Part shown: positions 24,185 through 31,946 of the stretch, one piece after another
Layout of the letters: every line of letters begins with the position of its first letter
Numbering within the stretch: the stretch's first letter is position 1
Source of the DNA: JBJMHZ01 sp045807125
GTDB lineage: Bacteria; Actinomycetota; Actinomycetes; JAWWOL01
Assembly: GCA_045807125.1 (NCBI GenBank)
Contig: JBJMHZ010000049.1
Span: 186,001-250,000 of the forward strand
DNA: 64,000 bases
Direction of reading: 5' to 3'
The notes under the pieces: generated by a model
Database searches by the model: none
What the model was told of the DNA's origin: nothing
Seen by the model: the letters and a program-made list of their open reading frames with translations, nothing else
Program-made: the position numbers and the translations under genes

Positions 24185-25681
24185 GTGAGTCAGGCAGTGC
24201 GTGAGGCAACCACGACGGCGAGCGGGACAGGGCTGCATCGCTCGCTCAGCACGGGTCGGATCGTCTACCTGGTCGTCGCCGCGGCGGCGCCACTTGCCGG
24301 CGTGGTGGGAACCGTGCCGCTGGCCTTCGCCATCGGCAACGGCGCCGGCGTGCCCGGTGCGTTCGCCCTCGCCGGGCTCATCCTGCTGTGCTTCTCCGTC
24401 GGCTACGCGGCGATGAGCCGGCGGATCGTCAGCACGGGCGGCTTCTACACGTACATGTCGTACGGCCTCGGCCGCCCGCCCGCGGTCGCCGGCGGCCTGG
24501 TCGCCGTCGTCGCGTACAACACCGCCACGATCGGGCTCGCCGGGGCGCTCGGCTACTTCGCGCAGATCGTCGCCAAGGCGCACGGCATCGACCTGCCGTG
24601 GGAAGCCTGGGGCGCGATCGGGATCGCGCTCGTGGGCTTCATGGGCTACCACCAGATCGACATGAGCGCCCGCCTGCTGTCGGTCGTCATGATCTGCGAG
24701 GTCGCGATCCTGACCGCGCTCAGCGTGTCGATCGTCGTGCACGACGGTGGCTCGGCGCTGCCGGCCACGTCGTTCTCCCCGCACACCGTGCTCGGGTCGC
24801 AGCTCGGCGTCACACTGATGTTCGCCTTCGTGTCGTTCATCGGCGTCGAATCAGCGGCGAACTACGGCGAGGAGACGCCCAACCCGCGCCGCAGCGTGCC
24901 GATCGCGACGTACCTGTCGGTCGCGCTCATCGCGGTCTTCTACACCGTCATGAGCTGGACGGCCGTGGGCGCCCTCGGTGCCGACAAGCTGCGAGCCGTC
25001 GCCAACAAGGAGCTCGGCGACCTCTTCTTCGGCCTGAGCGACAACTACCTCAACGGCACGGCGACGACCATCATGCAGGTGCTGATGTGCACGAGCCTTT
25101 TCGGTGCGACGCTCGGCCTGCACAACGCGGCCAACCGCTACATGTACGCGCTCGGCCGCGAGTCGGTGCTGCCCGGCTGGGTCGGCGGCGTGCACAGCAG
25201 GCACGGTGCCCCGCACGCGGCCGCGCTGCTGCAGACCGGCATCACCGCGGTGGTCGTCGCCGCGTTCGCGCTGGCCGGCCTGCACCCGTACGTCAACCTG
25301 GCCACCAGCATGCTGGGGATCGGCACGCTCGGCATCGTCATCCTCCAGGCATCGGCCGTGCTGTCGGCGCTCGGCTACTTCCGCAACGACCCCGAGCGGC
25401 ACTGGTGGCGCACGATGCTGGCACCACTGCTCGGGCTGGCCGGCCTCGTCGCCGCCGTCGTCCTCATCGTCACCAACTTCCCCCTCGTCACCGGGAGCAA
25501 GTCGGTGGTCGTGAACTCCCTGCCCTGGCTGTACGTCGTCGCTGCCGTCGGCGGCCTCGCGTACGCCTGGTGGATGCGCTCGGCGCGGCCGGAGCGGTAC
25601 GCGGGGCTTGCGACGCCCGCGGCGCCCACCGAGCCGGAGGCCGCGATGCGGGCCGAGTCGCTCCCGCTGCAGGCTGGCTAG
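24185..25681 (+). CDS. APC-superfamily amino-acid/amine permease
   Basis: 498-residue transporter with about 12-14 hydrophobic segments. The first helix carries the unwound substrate motif region (VVAAAAPLAGVVGTVPLAFAIGNGAG), typical of the amino acid-polyamine-organocation superfamily. ESAANYGEETPNPRRSVP matches the TM6-loop signature. GTG start with GGAGGAG upstream. Being inside the N-N operon, it may take up a precursor amino acid or amine, or exchange product. The SerRS gene starts five bases after its stop, so they are translationally coupled. Confidence 0.88.
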   Translation: MSQAVREATTTASGTGLHRSLSTGRIVYLVVAAAAPLAGVVGTVPLAFAIGNGAGVPGAFALAGLILLCFSVGYAAMSRRIVSTGGFYTYMSYGLGRPPAVAGGLVAVVAYNTATIGLAGALGYFAQIVAKAHGIDLPWEAWGAIGIALVGFMGYHQIDMSARLLSVVMICEVAILTALSVSIVVHDGGSALPATSFSPHTVLGSQLGVTLMFAFVSFIGVESAANYGEETPNPRRSVPIATYLSVALIAVFYTVMSWTAVGALGADKLRAVANKELGDLFFGLSDNYLNGTATTIMQVLMCTSLFGATLGLHNAANRYMYALGRESVLPGWVGGVHSRHGAPHAAALLQTGITAVVVAAFALAGLHPYVNLATSMLGIGTLGIVILQASAVLSALGYFRNDPERHWWRTMLAPLLGLAGLVAAVVLIVTNFPLVTGSKSVVVNSLPWLYVVAAVGGLAYAWWMRSARPERYAGLATPAAPTEPEAAMRAESLPLQAG

Positions 25682-25686
25682 CGGCG

Positions 25687-26976
25687 ATGCACGACGCGAG
25701 GACGCTGCTCGAGCCGTCCGCCGTGGCGGGGCTCGCCCGCAGGGGCTACGCCCTGGGCACCGCGACGCTCGACGAGCTGGTCCGGCGGCGGGTGGAGCTC
25801 GTCAAGGAGCGCGACGCGCTCCGGGCCGAGCTGAACGCCGCCCGCCGCGCGCGCCCGCGCGGGGAGGCCGTCGATCCGGCGGCCATGCGGGAGCAGGCCA
25901 GGGCCGACAAGGAGCGCCTTCAGAAGCTGGAGGAGCAGTCGCGGCTCTGCGAGGCCGATCTCCGGGAGCTGCTGCTCGCGATCCCGAACCTGCCGTCGGA
26001 CGACGCGCCCGACGGCAAGCAGGGCGACCCGGGCGTCGAGATCCGTCGCTGGGGCGAGCAGCCGGCGCTCGGCTTCGAGCCGCGCGACCACGTCGACCTC
26101 GGCACCGCCCTCGGGATCCTCGACCTCACGAGGGCGGCGAAGCTGTCCGGCTCGCGCTTCGCGGTCACGCGCGGCGCGGGCGCCCGGCTGGAGCGGGCAC
26201 TGGTGTCGTTCCTGCTCGACATCCATACCGGTGAGCATGGATACGTCGAGCACGGCCTGCCCCACCTGGTCGGCCCGGAGGCGATGACCGGCACCGGGCA
26301 GCTGCCCAAGTTCGCCGACGACCTCTTCGCCACCGGGGTGTCCGGTCGCGACCTGCTGCTCGTGCCGACCGCCGAGGTGCCGCTCGTCAACCTGTACCGG
26401 GAGGAGACAATCGACGAGGCGGCGCTCCCGCTCGCGCTCGCCTCGCACACGCCCTGCTACCGCGCGGAGGCCGGCTCGTACGGCAGGGACACCCGTGGTC
26501 TGATCCGCCTGCACCAGTTCGACAAGGTGGAGCTCGTCCGCATCTGCCATCCGGACCAGGCGGCCGAGCAGCTCGAGCTCCTGGTGGCGCATGCCGAGAC
26601 GTGCCTGCAGCGCCTCGGCCTGCACTACCGGGTGGTCGACCTGGTGGCCGGCGACCTGGGCTTCGCGGCCAGGCGCACGTTCGACATCGAGGTGTGGCTG
26701 CCGGGCCAGGGCGCCTACCGCGAGATCTCGTCCTGCTCGGAGTGCGGGACCTTCCAGGGGCGCCGGGCCGGCATCAAGGTGGCCAGGCGCGGCGGGCAGA
26801 AGTCGTTCGCCGCGACGCTGAACGGCTCCGCGCTTCCGGTGGGCCGGACGCTCGTCGCCATCCTCGAGCAGTACCAGCGCGGCGACGGCTCCGTCGCGGT
26901 GCCACCGGCGCTCGTGCCGTACGCCGGGTTCTCGGCGATCGAGCCGGACGGCAGCGTCCGGCCGGAAGCAGGGTGA
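25687..26976 (+). CDS. Seryl-tRNA synthetase, cluster-borne (VlmL-like)
   Basis: 429-residue class II SerRS. Residues about 25-100 form the long antiparallel coiled-coil arm that grips the tRNA variable arm (DELVRRRVELVKERDALRAE). The catalytic core has the TxE loop (Thr228-Glu230), motif 2 with YRAEAG and GRDTRGLIRLHQFDKVE, and motif 3 with NGSALPVGRTLVAILE. All signature residues for serine activation are present, so it should be active. SerRS does not read the anticodon; it recognises the variable arm, G73 and acceptor stem, exactly the parts conserved in the three odd tRNAs nearby. VlmL, a SerRS, supplies Ser-tRNA to valanimycin biosynthesis. A primary SerRS elsewhere in the genome is expected but unseen. 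It lies five bases after the permease stop. Confidence 0.92.
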   Translation: MHDARTLLEPSAVAGLARRGYALGTATLDELVRRRVELVKERDALRAELNAARRARPRGEAVDPAAMREQARADKERLQKLEEQSRLCEADLRELLLAIPNLPSDDAPDGKQGDPGVEIRRWGEQPALGFEPRDHVDLGTALGILDLTRAAKLSGSRFAVTRGAGARLERALVSFLLDIHTGEHGYVEHGLPHLVGPEAMTGTGQLPKFADDLFATGVSGRDLLLVPTAEVPLVNLYREETIDEAALPLALASHTPCYRAEAGSYGRDTRGLIRLHQFDKVELVRICHPDQAAEQLELLVAHAETCLQRLGLHYRVVDLVAGDLGFAARRTFDIEVWLPGQGAYREISSCSECGTFQGRRAGIKVARRGGQKSFAATLNGSALPVGRTLVAILEQYQRGDGSVAVPPALVPYAGFSAIEPDGSVRPEAG

Positions 26977-27001
26977 GCAGGAAGACCAGGAAGGATCGAG
27001 C

Positions 27002-27337
27002 GTGAGCATCCGTATCGGCAACATCGGCATCGACACCAACGACCTCCAGCGGGCGACCGCCTTCTGGAGGTCGGCCACCGGCTACGAGACGTCCAGCGAG
27101 GACAGCACGGTCGTCTACCTCGCCGACCCGCAGCGGCAGGGTCCCGGCCTGTCCCTGCAGGTGGTCCCCGAGCCGCGGGGCGGCAAGAACCGCCTGCACA
27201 TCGACCTGTTCACCGACGACCTCGAGGGCGAGATGACCCGGCTGCAGCAGCTCGGCGCCAGCGAGGTGGAGCGCTTCGACGGCTGGACCATCATGGCCGA
27301 CCCGGACGGCAACCAGTTCTGCGTCTGCAAGGCCTAG
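27002..27337 (+). CDS. VOC/glyoxalase-fold protein
   Basis: 111-residue single-domain VOC protein with two beta-alpha-beta-beta-beta modules. Metal-type positions are seen at HIDLFTDD and the C-terminal MADPDGNQFCVC. The start is GTG 27002 with AGGAAGG about 7 nt upstream; it closes the tRNA-headed operon. The fold serves glyoxalases, dioxygenases and drug-binding resistance proteins such as BlmA. A resistance or product-binding role is plausible but not shown. Confidence 0.8.
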   Translation: MSIRIGNIGIDTNDLQRATAFWRSATGYETSSEDSTVVYLADPQRQGPGLSLQVVPEPRGGKNRLHIDLFTDDLEGEMTRLQQLGASEVERFDGWTIMADPDGNQFCVCKA

Positions 27338-27362
27338 CCGACCGGGCAAGGCGCGACGGCGC

Positions 27363-27397
27363 GGCGGCGGTTCCCTGCCGGTCGGGGAGCCGCCGCC
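27363..27397 (+). terminator. Strong hairpin ending the N-N operon
   Basis: GGCGGCGGTTCCC (27363-27375) pairs with the G-rich arm ending CCGCCGCC (to 27397) over about 13 bp, with one G-U. It lies 26 bp after the VOC stop. No U tract follows. Confidence 0.5.
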
Positions 27398-27458
27398 GAC
27401 GCGTGCCCGGGTAGGCTGTCGGCCATCGGCTCGGGACGCGTCACGGGTGGTGAGGGGC

Positions 27459-28682
27459 ATGGCGCAGCAGCACGGGTTCGTCCTGTTCGACACGGCGATC
27501 GGACGGTGCGGCCTGGTGTGGGGCGAGCGCGGGATCACCGCCGTGCACCTCCCCGAGCCGGACGAGCGGGCGACGCGGGCCCGCATCCGCCGGCTGTTCC
27601 CCGGCGCTCGCGAGGGCAGCCCACCCGCCGAGGTCGAGCGGGCGCGCGGCGCGATCGTGGCGCTGCTGGCCGGCCGGCGCAGCGACCTGTCCGCCATCGA
27701 GCTGGACATGGAGCGGGTGCCGGCGTTCCACCGCAAGGTCTACGAGGCGGCCCGTACCATCCCGCCCGGCCAGACGCTCACGTACGGCGCCATCGCCGAG
27801 CGCATCGGGTCGCCTGGCTCGGCGCGCGCGGTGGGGCAGGCGCTCGGGCGCAACCCGTTCGCCATCGTGGTGCCGTGCCATCGCGTGGTGGCCGCGGGCG
27901 GCCGCACGGGTGGCTTCTCGGCCAGCGGCGGCGTGGCCACCAAGCTCAGGATGCTCGACATCGAACGCACGCAGGGAGACGGCACGTTGAGCCTCTTCGA
28001 CGATCACGACGGACTCTGCATCGACCCCGACGTCGCGCTCGACCACGTGCGCGCCGCCGATCCGCAGCTGGCGCAGGTCATCGACTCGGTCGGGCCGTTC
28101 GAGATCGAGCTGAAGCGCACGTCGAGCGTCTTCGGCGCGCTCGCCGAGGCGATCGTCTACCAGCAGCTCAACGGCAAGGCGGCGGCCACCATCTACGGCC
28201 GGGTCCAGGCGCTCTTCCCGGCCTCGGACGGCGGCCTGGAGCCGGAGCGCATCCTCGCGGCCAGCGACGAGCAGCTGCGCGGCGCCGGCCTGTCGAGGGC
28301 GAAGGCGCTGTCGATGCGCGACCTTGCGCAGAAGGCGGTCGACGGCGAGCTTCCCGAGCTGGCCGAGGTGCTCGAGATGGACGACGACGCCATCGTCGAG
28401 CGGCTCGTCACGGTGCGCGGCATCGGCCGGTGGACGGCCGAGATGTTCCTCATCTTCCGGCTCGGCCGCCCCGACGTGCTGCCGGTCGACGACTACGGCA
28501 TCCGCAACGGCTTCGCGATGGCGTTCGACCGTGCCGACCTGCCGGCGCCGAAGGAGGTCGTCGAGCGCGGCGAGCTGTGGCGGCCGTACCGCACCGTCGC
28601 CTCGTGGTACCTGTGGCGGGTCGTCGAGCGGGCACGGGAGCCTCGCCCGTCCGGTCGGACCGCCGCGTCCGGCACGGGGTGA
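27459..28682 (+). CDS. Ogt-AlkA fusion: O6-alkylguanine-DNA alkyltransferase plus 3-alkyladenine DNA glycosylase
   Basis: 407-residue two-domain repair protein. The N-terminal domain (about 1-170) is a methyltransferase of the Ogt/MGMT family with the suicidal cysteine in VPCHRVV (Cys140) and the DNA-binding GSARAVGQALGRNP helix. The C-terminal domain (about 178-395) is an HhH-GPD glycosylase of the AlkA type, with the VRGIGRWTAEM hairpin and catalytic Asp344 or Asp345 in LPVDDYG. Together they repair O6-alkylguanine, 3-alkyladenine and related lesions. Azoxy and hydrazine natural products can be DNA-alkylating, so a fused alkylation-repair protein between the N-N operon and the tRNA transferase is a strong self-resistance candidate. 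The ATG at 27459 is chosen; GTGs at 27447 and 27450 are alternatives. Confidence 0.9.
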   Translation: MAQQHGFVLFDTAIGRCGLVWGERGITAVHLPEPDERATRARIRRLFPGAREGSPPAEVERARGAIVALLAGRRSDLSAIELDMERVPAFHRKVYEAARTIPPGQTLTYGAIAERIGSPGSARAVGQALGRNPFAIVVPCHRVVAAGGRTGGFSASGGVATKLRMLDIERTQGDGTLSLFDDHDGLCIDPDVALDHVRAADPQLAQVIDSVGPFEIELKRTSSVFGALAEAIVYQQLNGKAAATIYGRVQALFPASDGGLEPERILAASDEQLRGAGLSRAKALSMRDLAQKAVDGELPELAEVLEMDDDAIVERLVTVRGIGRWTAEMFLIFRLGRPDVLPVDDYGIRNGFAMAFDRADLPAPKEVVERGELWRPYRTVASWYLWRVVERAREPRPSGRTAASGTG

Positions 28683-28712
28683 GCCGCCGCCCACCCCGCG
28701 CCGCGCGTGCGG

Positions 28713-28877
28713 TCAGCGGGTGGCCGGCTCGGCGCCCTCGTCCGAGGTGAGCAGGGCCTCGAGCTTCCAGAGCGCCTCGTCGGCGGCCTGACCGGCCGCC
28801 TCGTCGTCCGGCGCGCCGGCGCACGCCACGAAGCGCTCGAACAGCTGCTCGACGGTCGCGTCGATCTGCTCGCTCAT
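28713..28877 (-). CDS. Small acidic protein, 54 aa, unknown function
   Basis: Short acidic, Ala/Glu-rich, helix-prone protein (MSEQIDATVEQLFERF...). A G-rich ribosome site (GGGGGGAA) lies about 8 nt before the ATG. It is 50 bp downstream of the DUF2156 transferase on the same strand, so it is probably co-transcribed. No family is recognised. It might be a helper of the transferase, for example in complex formation; that is only positional inference. Confidence 0.6.
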   Translation of the reverse strand: MSEQIDATVEQLFERFVACAGAPDDEAAGQAADEALWKLEALLTSDEGAEPATR

Positions 28878-28927
28878 CTGTCGTTCCCCCCTGTGCGATC
28901 CGACCGGTGCAGTCCCGCTGACAGCCG

Positions 28928-29923
28928 CTAGACGGCGTTGCAGGCGCGGAAGATGTGGATGAGGGCCGGGATGCTCGCCTTGCCCTGGAAGGCGATGTAC
29001 TCGCCGAGCGCCAGGTCGGGCGCCCACTTCTCCTTGTACGCGAGCTGGGTCTGCGCCGGGTAGACGCCAGAGCCGTTCTCCCACATGTAGTGCATGAAGT
29101 AGTGGAAGGCCTTGCTGTAGCCGGGCAGCTTGGGCTGCGACTCCAGCTCGGTGAAGGGCGTGAAGCCGAAGTGCTCCCACTCGACGCCCTCGGCGATGAA
29201 CGTCTCGATGGCGTGCTTGTTGATGGCCTCCATCACGCCGGGCGGCGAGTCGGGCTGCCGCCGGCTGAGGTCGTGCATCCAGCCGGGCCGCGAGCCGTAG
29301 ACCGGCGAGTACGAGATGTAGCCGATGAGCCGGCCGTCGTTCTCGGCGACGAAGAGCCGGCGCAGGTGCTGGTACGTACCGCCGTACTGACCGACGAGGA
29401 ACTCCAGCTGCTTGGCACCGCCCTTGAGCGTCAACCATGCCGCGTCGAGCTCCTTCATCCTGTCGTACCACGGCTCGATCGGCACCTCCTTGACCACCAG
29501 GCCGGTGCGCAGCGCGCGCGAGATCTTGTTGCGCAGCTGCATGAAGTAGGTGCCCGCGAGGGAGAAGCCCTCGAGCTTGACCGCGAAGGACGCGCCCATC
29601 TGGTTGACCATGAAGCCGCGCTCGATGTACGGCGGGGCGTCCGAGGCCTGGAGCTGCACGCCGACGACGCGGTACTGCTGCTGCTCGGCCATGTCGAGGA
29701 AGCCCTGGAGCAGCTCGCCGCGCGTCTCCAGCGGAGCGAACGGGCCGCCGAACTGGACCAGATACCTGCCGGCTGGTCGGTAGGCGATGACGCCCTCGAG
29801 ATCCGGCATCGTGAAGTAGCTGTTGCCCTCGTTGACCGCGAGGAACGAGCTGGGGTTGTCGGCGTGCGCGAACCGCTGGATCGCGTCGAGCACGGTATCG
29901 GTTCTCGCGAGCGTCTCGGTCAT
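28928..29923 (-). CDS. DUF2156-type aminoacyl-tRNA transferase, probable seryl transferase (VlmA-like role)
   Basis: 331-residue protein with two GNAT-like halves, as in the C-terminal domain of lysyl-phosphatidylglycerol synthases (DUF2156). N-terminal half: FLAVNEGNSYFTMPDLEGVI and YLVQFGGPFAP. C-terminal half: RRLFVAENDGRLIGYISY, GWMHDLSRRQPDSPPGVME, and EHFGFTPFTELE followed by a Tyr/Lys-rich tail. The motif D-x-x-R-R-x-x-x-x-P-P-G-V-M is typical of this fold. Relatives move amino acids from aminoacyl-tRNA to lipids or small molecules; VlmA transfers serine from Ser-tRNA to isobutylhydroxylamine. With SerRS and three serine-type tRNAs nearby, this is the likely consumer of the charged tRNA. 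No membrane segments are seen. An in-frame ATG at 29935 is an alternative start. Its promoter looks SARP-independent. Confidence 0.85.
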   Translation of the reverse strand: MTETLARTDTVLDAIQRFAHADNPSSFLAVNEGNSYFTMPDLEGVIAYRPAGRYLVQFGGPFAPLETRGELLQGFLDMAEQQQYRVVGVQLQASDAPPYIERGFMVNQMGASFAVKLEGFSLAGTYFMQLRNKISRALRTGLVVKEVPIEPWYDRMKELDAAWLTLKGGAKQLEFLVGQYGGTYQHLRRLFVAENDGRLIGYISYSPVYGSRPGWMHDLSRRQPDSPPGVMEAINKHAIETFIAEGVEWEHFGFTPFTELESQPKLPGYSKAFHYFMHYMWENGSGVYPAQTQLAYKEKWAPDLALGEYIAFQGKASIPALIHIFRACNAV

Positions 29924-30018
29924 CTCGACTTCCATTCGTCCGGGCACCACGAACGCGGCTCGACCGGGTCGGCCGCAGGCATGGTCATGCGCATGCCGAC
30001 CCCACTGCCTACGGGTCA

Positions 30019-30047
30019 GTTATCACATGACGGGACAACCGTCGCAA
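30019..30047 (-). promoter_or_regulatory. Housekeeping-type promoter of the tRNA transferase gene
   Basis: On the minus strand TTGCGA (30042-30047) and GATAAC (30019-30024) are separated by 17 bp, with TGT just before the -10 (extended -10). No GTCAG iterons face this gene, so it may be expressed independently of the SARP. Confidence 0.55.
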
Positions 30048-30071
30048 GCCCGGTGCGACAGGAGAAATCGG

Positions 30072-30125
30072 GTCAGCGCAGGGTCAGCGCAGGGTCAGCA
30101 GCGGGTCAGCAGTGGTGTGCATGAT
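30072..30125 (+). promoter_or_regulatory. SARP-type operator/promoter of the tandem tRNA genes
   Basis: Four GTCAGC repeats at 30072, 30083, 30094 and 30105, each exactly 11 bp apart, are the longest array in the window. CATGAT (30120-30125) starts 15 nt after the last repeat start. The same CATGATGGT sequence lies at the tRNA copy 1 promoter. Confidence 0.8.
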
Positions 30126-30176
30126 GGTGACTTGCACGAAGGGCACCGCAGCAGCGGCCGACGTGCGAACCACCTT

Positions 30177-30271
<95 letters not shown>

Positions 30272-30326
30272 GAGTCCGGCGGGGCGCCGTGCGCGCACGG
30301 CGAGCGCCGCCGGATGGCACCACCTT

Positions 30327-30423
<97 letters not shown>

Positions 30424-30460
30424 GTCCCGTCAGTCGCACCAGTCGCGCACCAGTCGCAGC

Positions 30461-30493
30461 AAGAGCGCCGCCGAGACCCGCGCGGCGCTCTTT
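30461..30493 (+). terminator. Intrinsic terminator of the tandem tRNA unit
   Basis: AAGAGCGCCGC (30461-30471) pairs perfectly with GCGGCGCTCTT (30482-30492) around a 10-nt loop, followed by a short T run. It separates the tRNA unit from the sulfotransferase promoter at 30580. Confidence 0.8.
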
Positions 30494-30579
30494 GCGCATG
30501 CTGAGCCCATTCGCCTGCTGCGCAAGGGAAATGCCCACCGCCGCACGCTCCCGGCGGCATTCGCCGGCCTCGCATCGTG

Positions 30580-30622
30580 GTCAGATCGAGGTCAGCACCG
30601 GGTCAGGGCGTACTGGGACACT
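30580..30622 (+). promoter_or_regulatory. SARP-type operator/promoter of the sulfotransferase operon
   Basis: GTCAG at 30580, 30591 and 30602 in exact 11-bp steps, and GACACT (30617-30622) starting 15 nt after the last repeat start. The gene starts about 145 nt downstream, giving a long leader in which nothing else was recognised. Confidence 0.7.
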
Positions 30623-30767
30623 TGGGGCGGTACCGGGCCCGGTCTCACCTTCGTTCGGCGTTCGCACGTCGGTGCGCCGGGCCATGACGAGCCCAGGCAG
30701 CACGTGGCAGGAGCAGTCGACGAGCGCGGCCCGCGGCGGCCGGCGCCGGTGGCGGAGGGAATCCCAG

Positions 30768-31946
30768 GTGAGCCTCGCGGTCGGAGCATCCACCGAGGAC
30801 CTGGCGACGCTCGATCCGGAGGCGATCGCCGCGGCGGCGCGGCGCTTCGCGGGAGCCGGTCCCGACGCGCCGCTGCACTACCTCGACGGGCTCGAGGCGC
30901 TGGCCACCGACATCGACGCGAGCGCCCGGCTGACGGCAGCCGGCCGCCGCACGGTGCGCGCCGCGCTCGTCAAGGCGCTCGCGACGCAGCTGCATGTCCG
31001 GCGGATGACAGAGGCCGACCCGGACATCGAGCGCACGCCCGTCCGGCCGGTGCTCATCACCGGTCTCCTGCGCAGCGGGACCACGTTCCTCTCGCACCTG
31101 GTGGCCCAGCACCCGGGGCTGCGGGCACCGGCGCTGTGGGAGCTGATGAGCCCGGCCGACCCGGCCGGCGACGAGGCGCTCGTCGCCCGCTGCGAGTCCT
31201 ACATCGAGGAGTACTACCGGGCAGCTCCGGACTTCCGGCACATCCACCTGCTCGAGGCCCGGTTGCCGGAGGAGTGCCACCGGCTCACCGCCAACTCGTT
31301 CCGCCACCCGATCTACGCCTTGCGCTACCGGGTCCCCGGTTACGTGGACTGGCTCGCCGGTCGGTCGATGGTGCCGGCGTACGAGCTGCACCGCGCGCAG
31401 CTGCGCTGCATCCTTCGGCGCCGCCCGGGCAACCCCGTCGTGCTCAAGTGCCCGTCGCACCTGTGGCACCTCGATGCGCTCGGGCAGGTCTATCCGGATG
31501 CGAAGGTGATCCGGCTGCACCGCTCGCCGTCGGTGGCGGTGCCCAGCGCGTGCAGCCTCACCGCTGCGGTCCGCTCCGCTCGCTCCGACCGGGTCGACCG
31601 CGAGGAGATCGGGCGGTACTGGCTGGAGCAGGCAGCGAGCGCGCTCACCGGCATGCGCAAGGGCGAGGCACCGTTGCCGACGCCTCCGCTCGACCTGCGG
31701 TTCGCCGATCTCGTCGCCGACCCGCTGGGCGTCGCTGCCCAGGTCTGCGACTACGTCGGCGTGCCGCTGACGGACGAGGCTCGCAGGCGGATGGCCGCGT
31801 TCGTGGCCACGCCGACGGAGGCGGCGCCCGGCCGGCACCGCTACGCCGCGGAGGACTTCGGGCTGACCGGGCGCGAGCTCGACGAGCGGTTCGCCGGCTA
31901 CGTGGCCGAGTTCGAGTTGCGGGAAGAGCGGGGGGCGAAGCGGTGA
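30768..31946 (+). CDS. PAPS-dependent sulfotransferase-family protein
   Basis: 392-residue protein of the sulfotransferase superfamily (Stf0/Sulfotransfer_3 type). The 5'-phosphosulfate loop is LITGLLRSGTTFL near residue 95, and the 3'-phosphate site resembles KVIRLHRSPSVAVPSA. The HIHLLEARLPEECHR segment occurs in bacterial members of this group. GTG start with GGAGGGA about 8 nt before it. It heads a seven-gene operon, and the next GTG overlaps its stop by four bases. It could sulfate a hydroxyl of the pathway intermediate, either as decoration or as activation for elimination. Valanimycin uses phosphorylation (VlmJ) then elimination (VlmK), and none of those enzymes was recognised here. 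Confidence 0.8.
   Translation: MSLAVGASTEDLATLDPEAIAAAARRFAGAGPDAPLHYLDGLEALATDIDASARLTAAGRRTVRAALVKALATQLHVRRMTEADPDIERTPVRPVLITGLLRSGTTFLSHLVAQHPGLRAPALWELMSPADPAGDEALVARCESYIEEYYRAAPDFRHIHLLEARLPEECHRLTANSFRHPIYALRYRVPGYVDWLAGRSMVPAYELHRAQLRCILRRRPGNPVVLKCPSHLWHLDALGQVYPDAKVIRLHRSPSVAVPSACSLTAAVRSARSDRVDREEIGRYWLEQAASALTGMRKGEAPLPTPPLDLRFADLVADPLGVAAQVCDYVGVPLTDEARRRMAAFVATPTEAAPGRHRYAAEDFGLTGRELDERFAGYVAEFELREERGAKR

Noticed and set aside
30072..30110. GTCAGC repeats as a CRISPR array or minisatellite
   Set aside because: The 11-bp period is too short for CRISPR. The same geometry recurs at seven promoters with a fixed distance to the -10.
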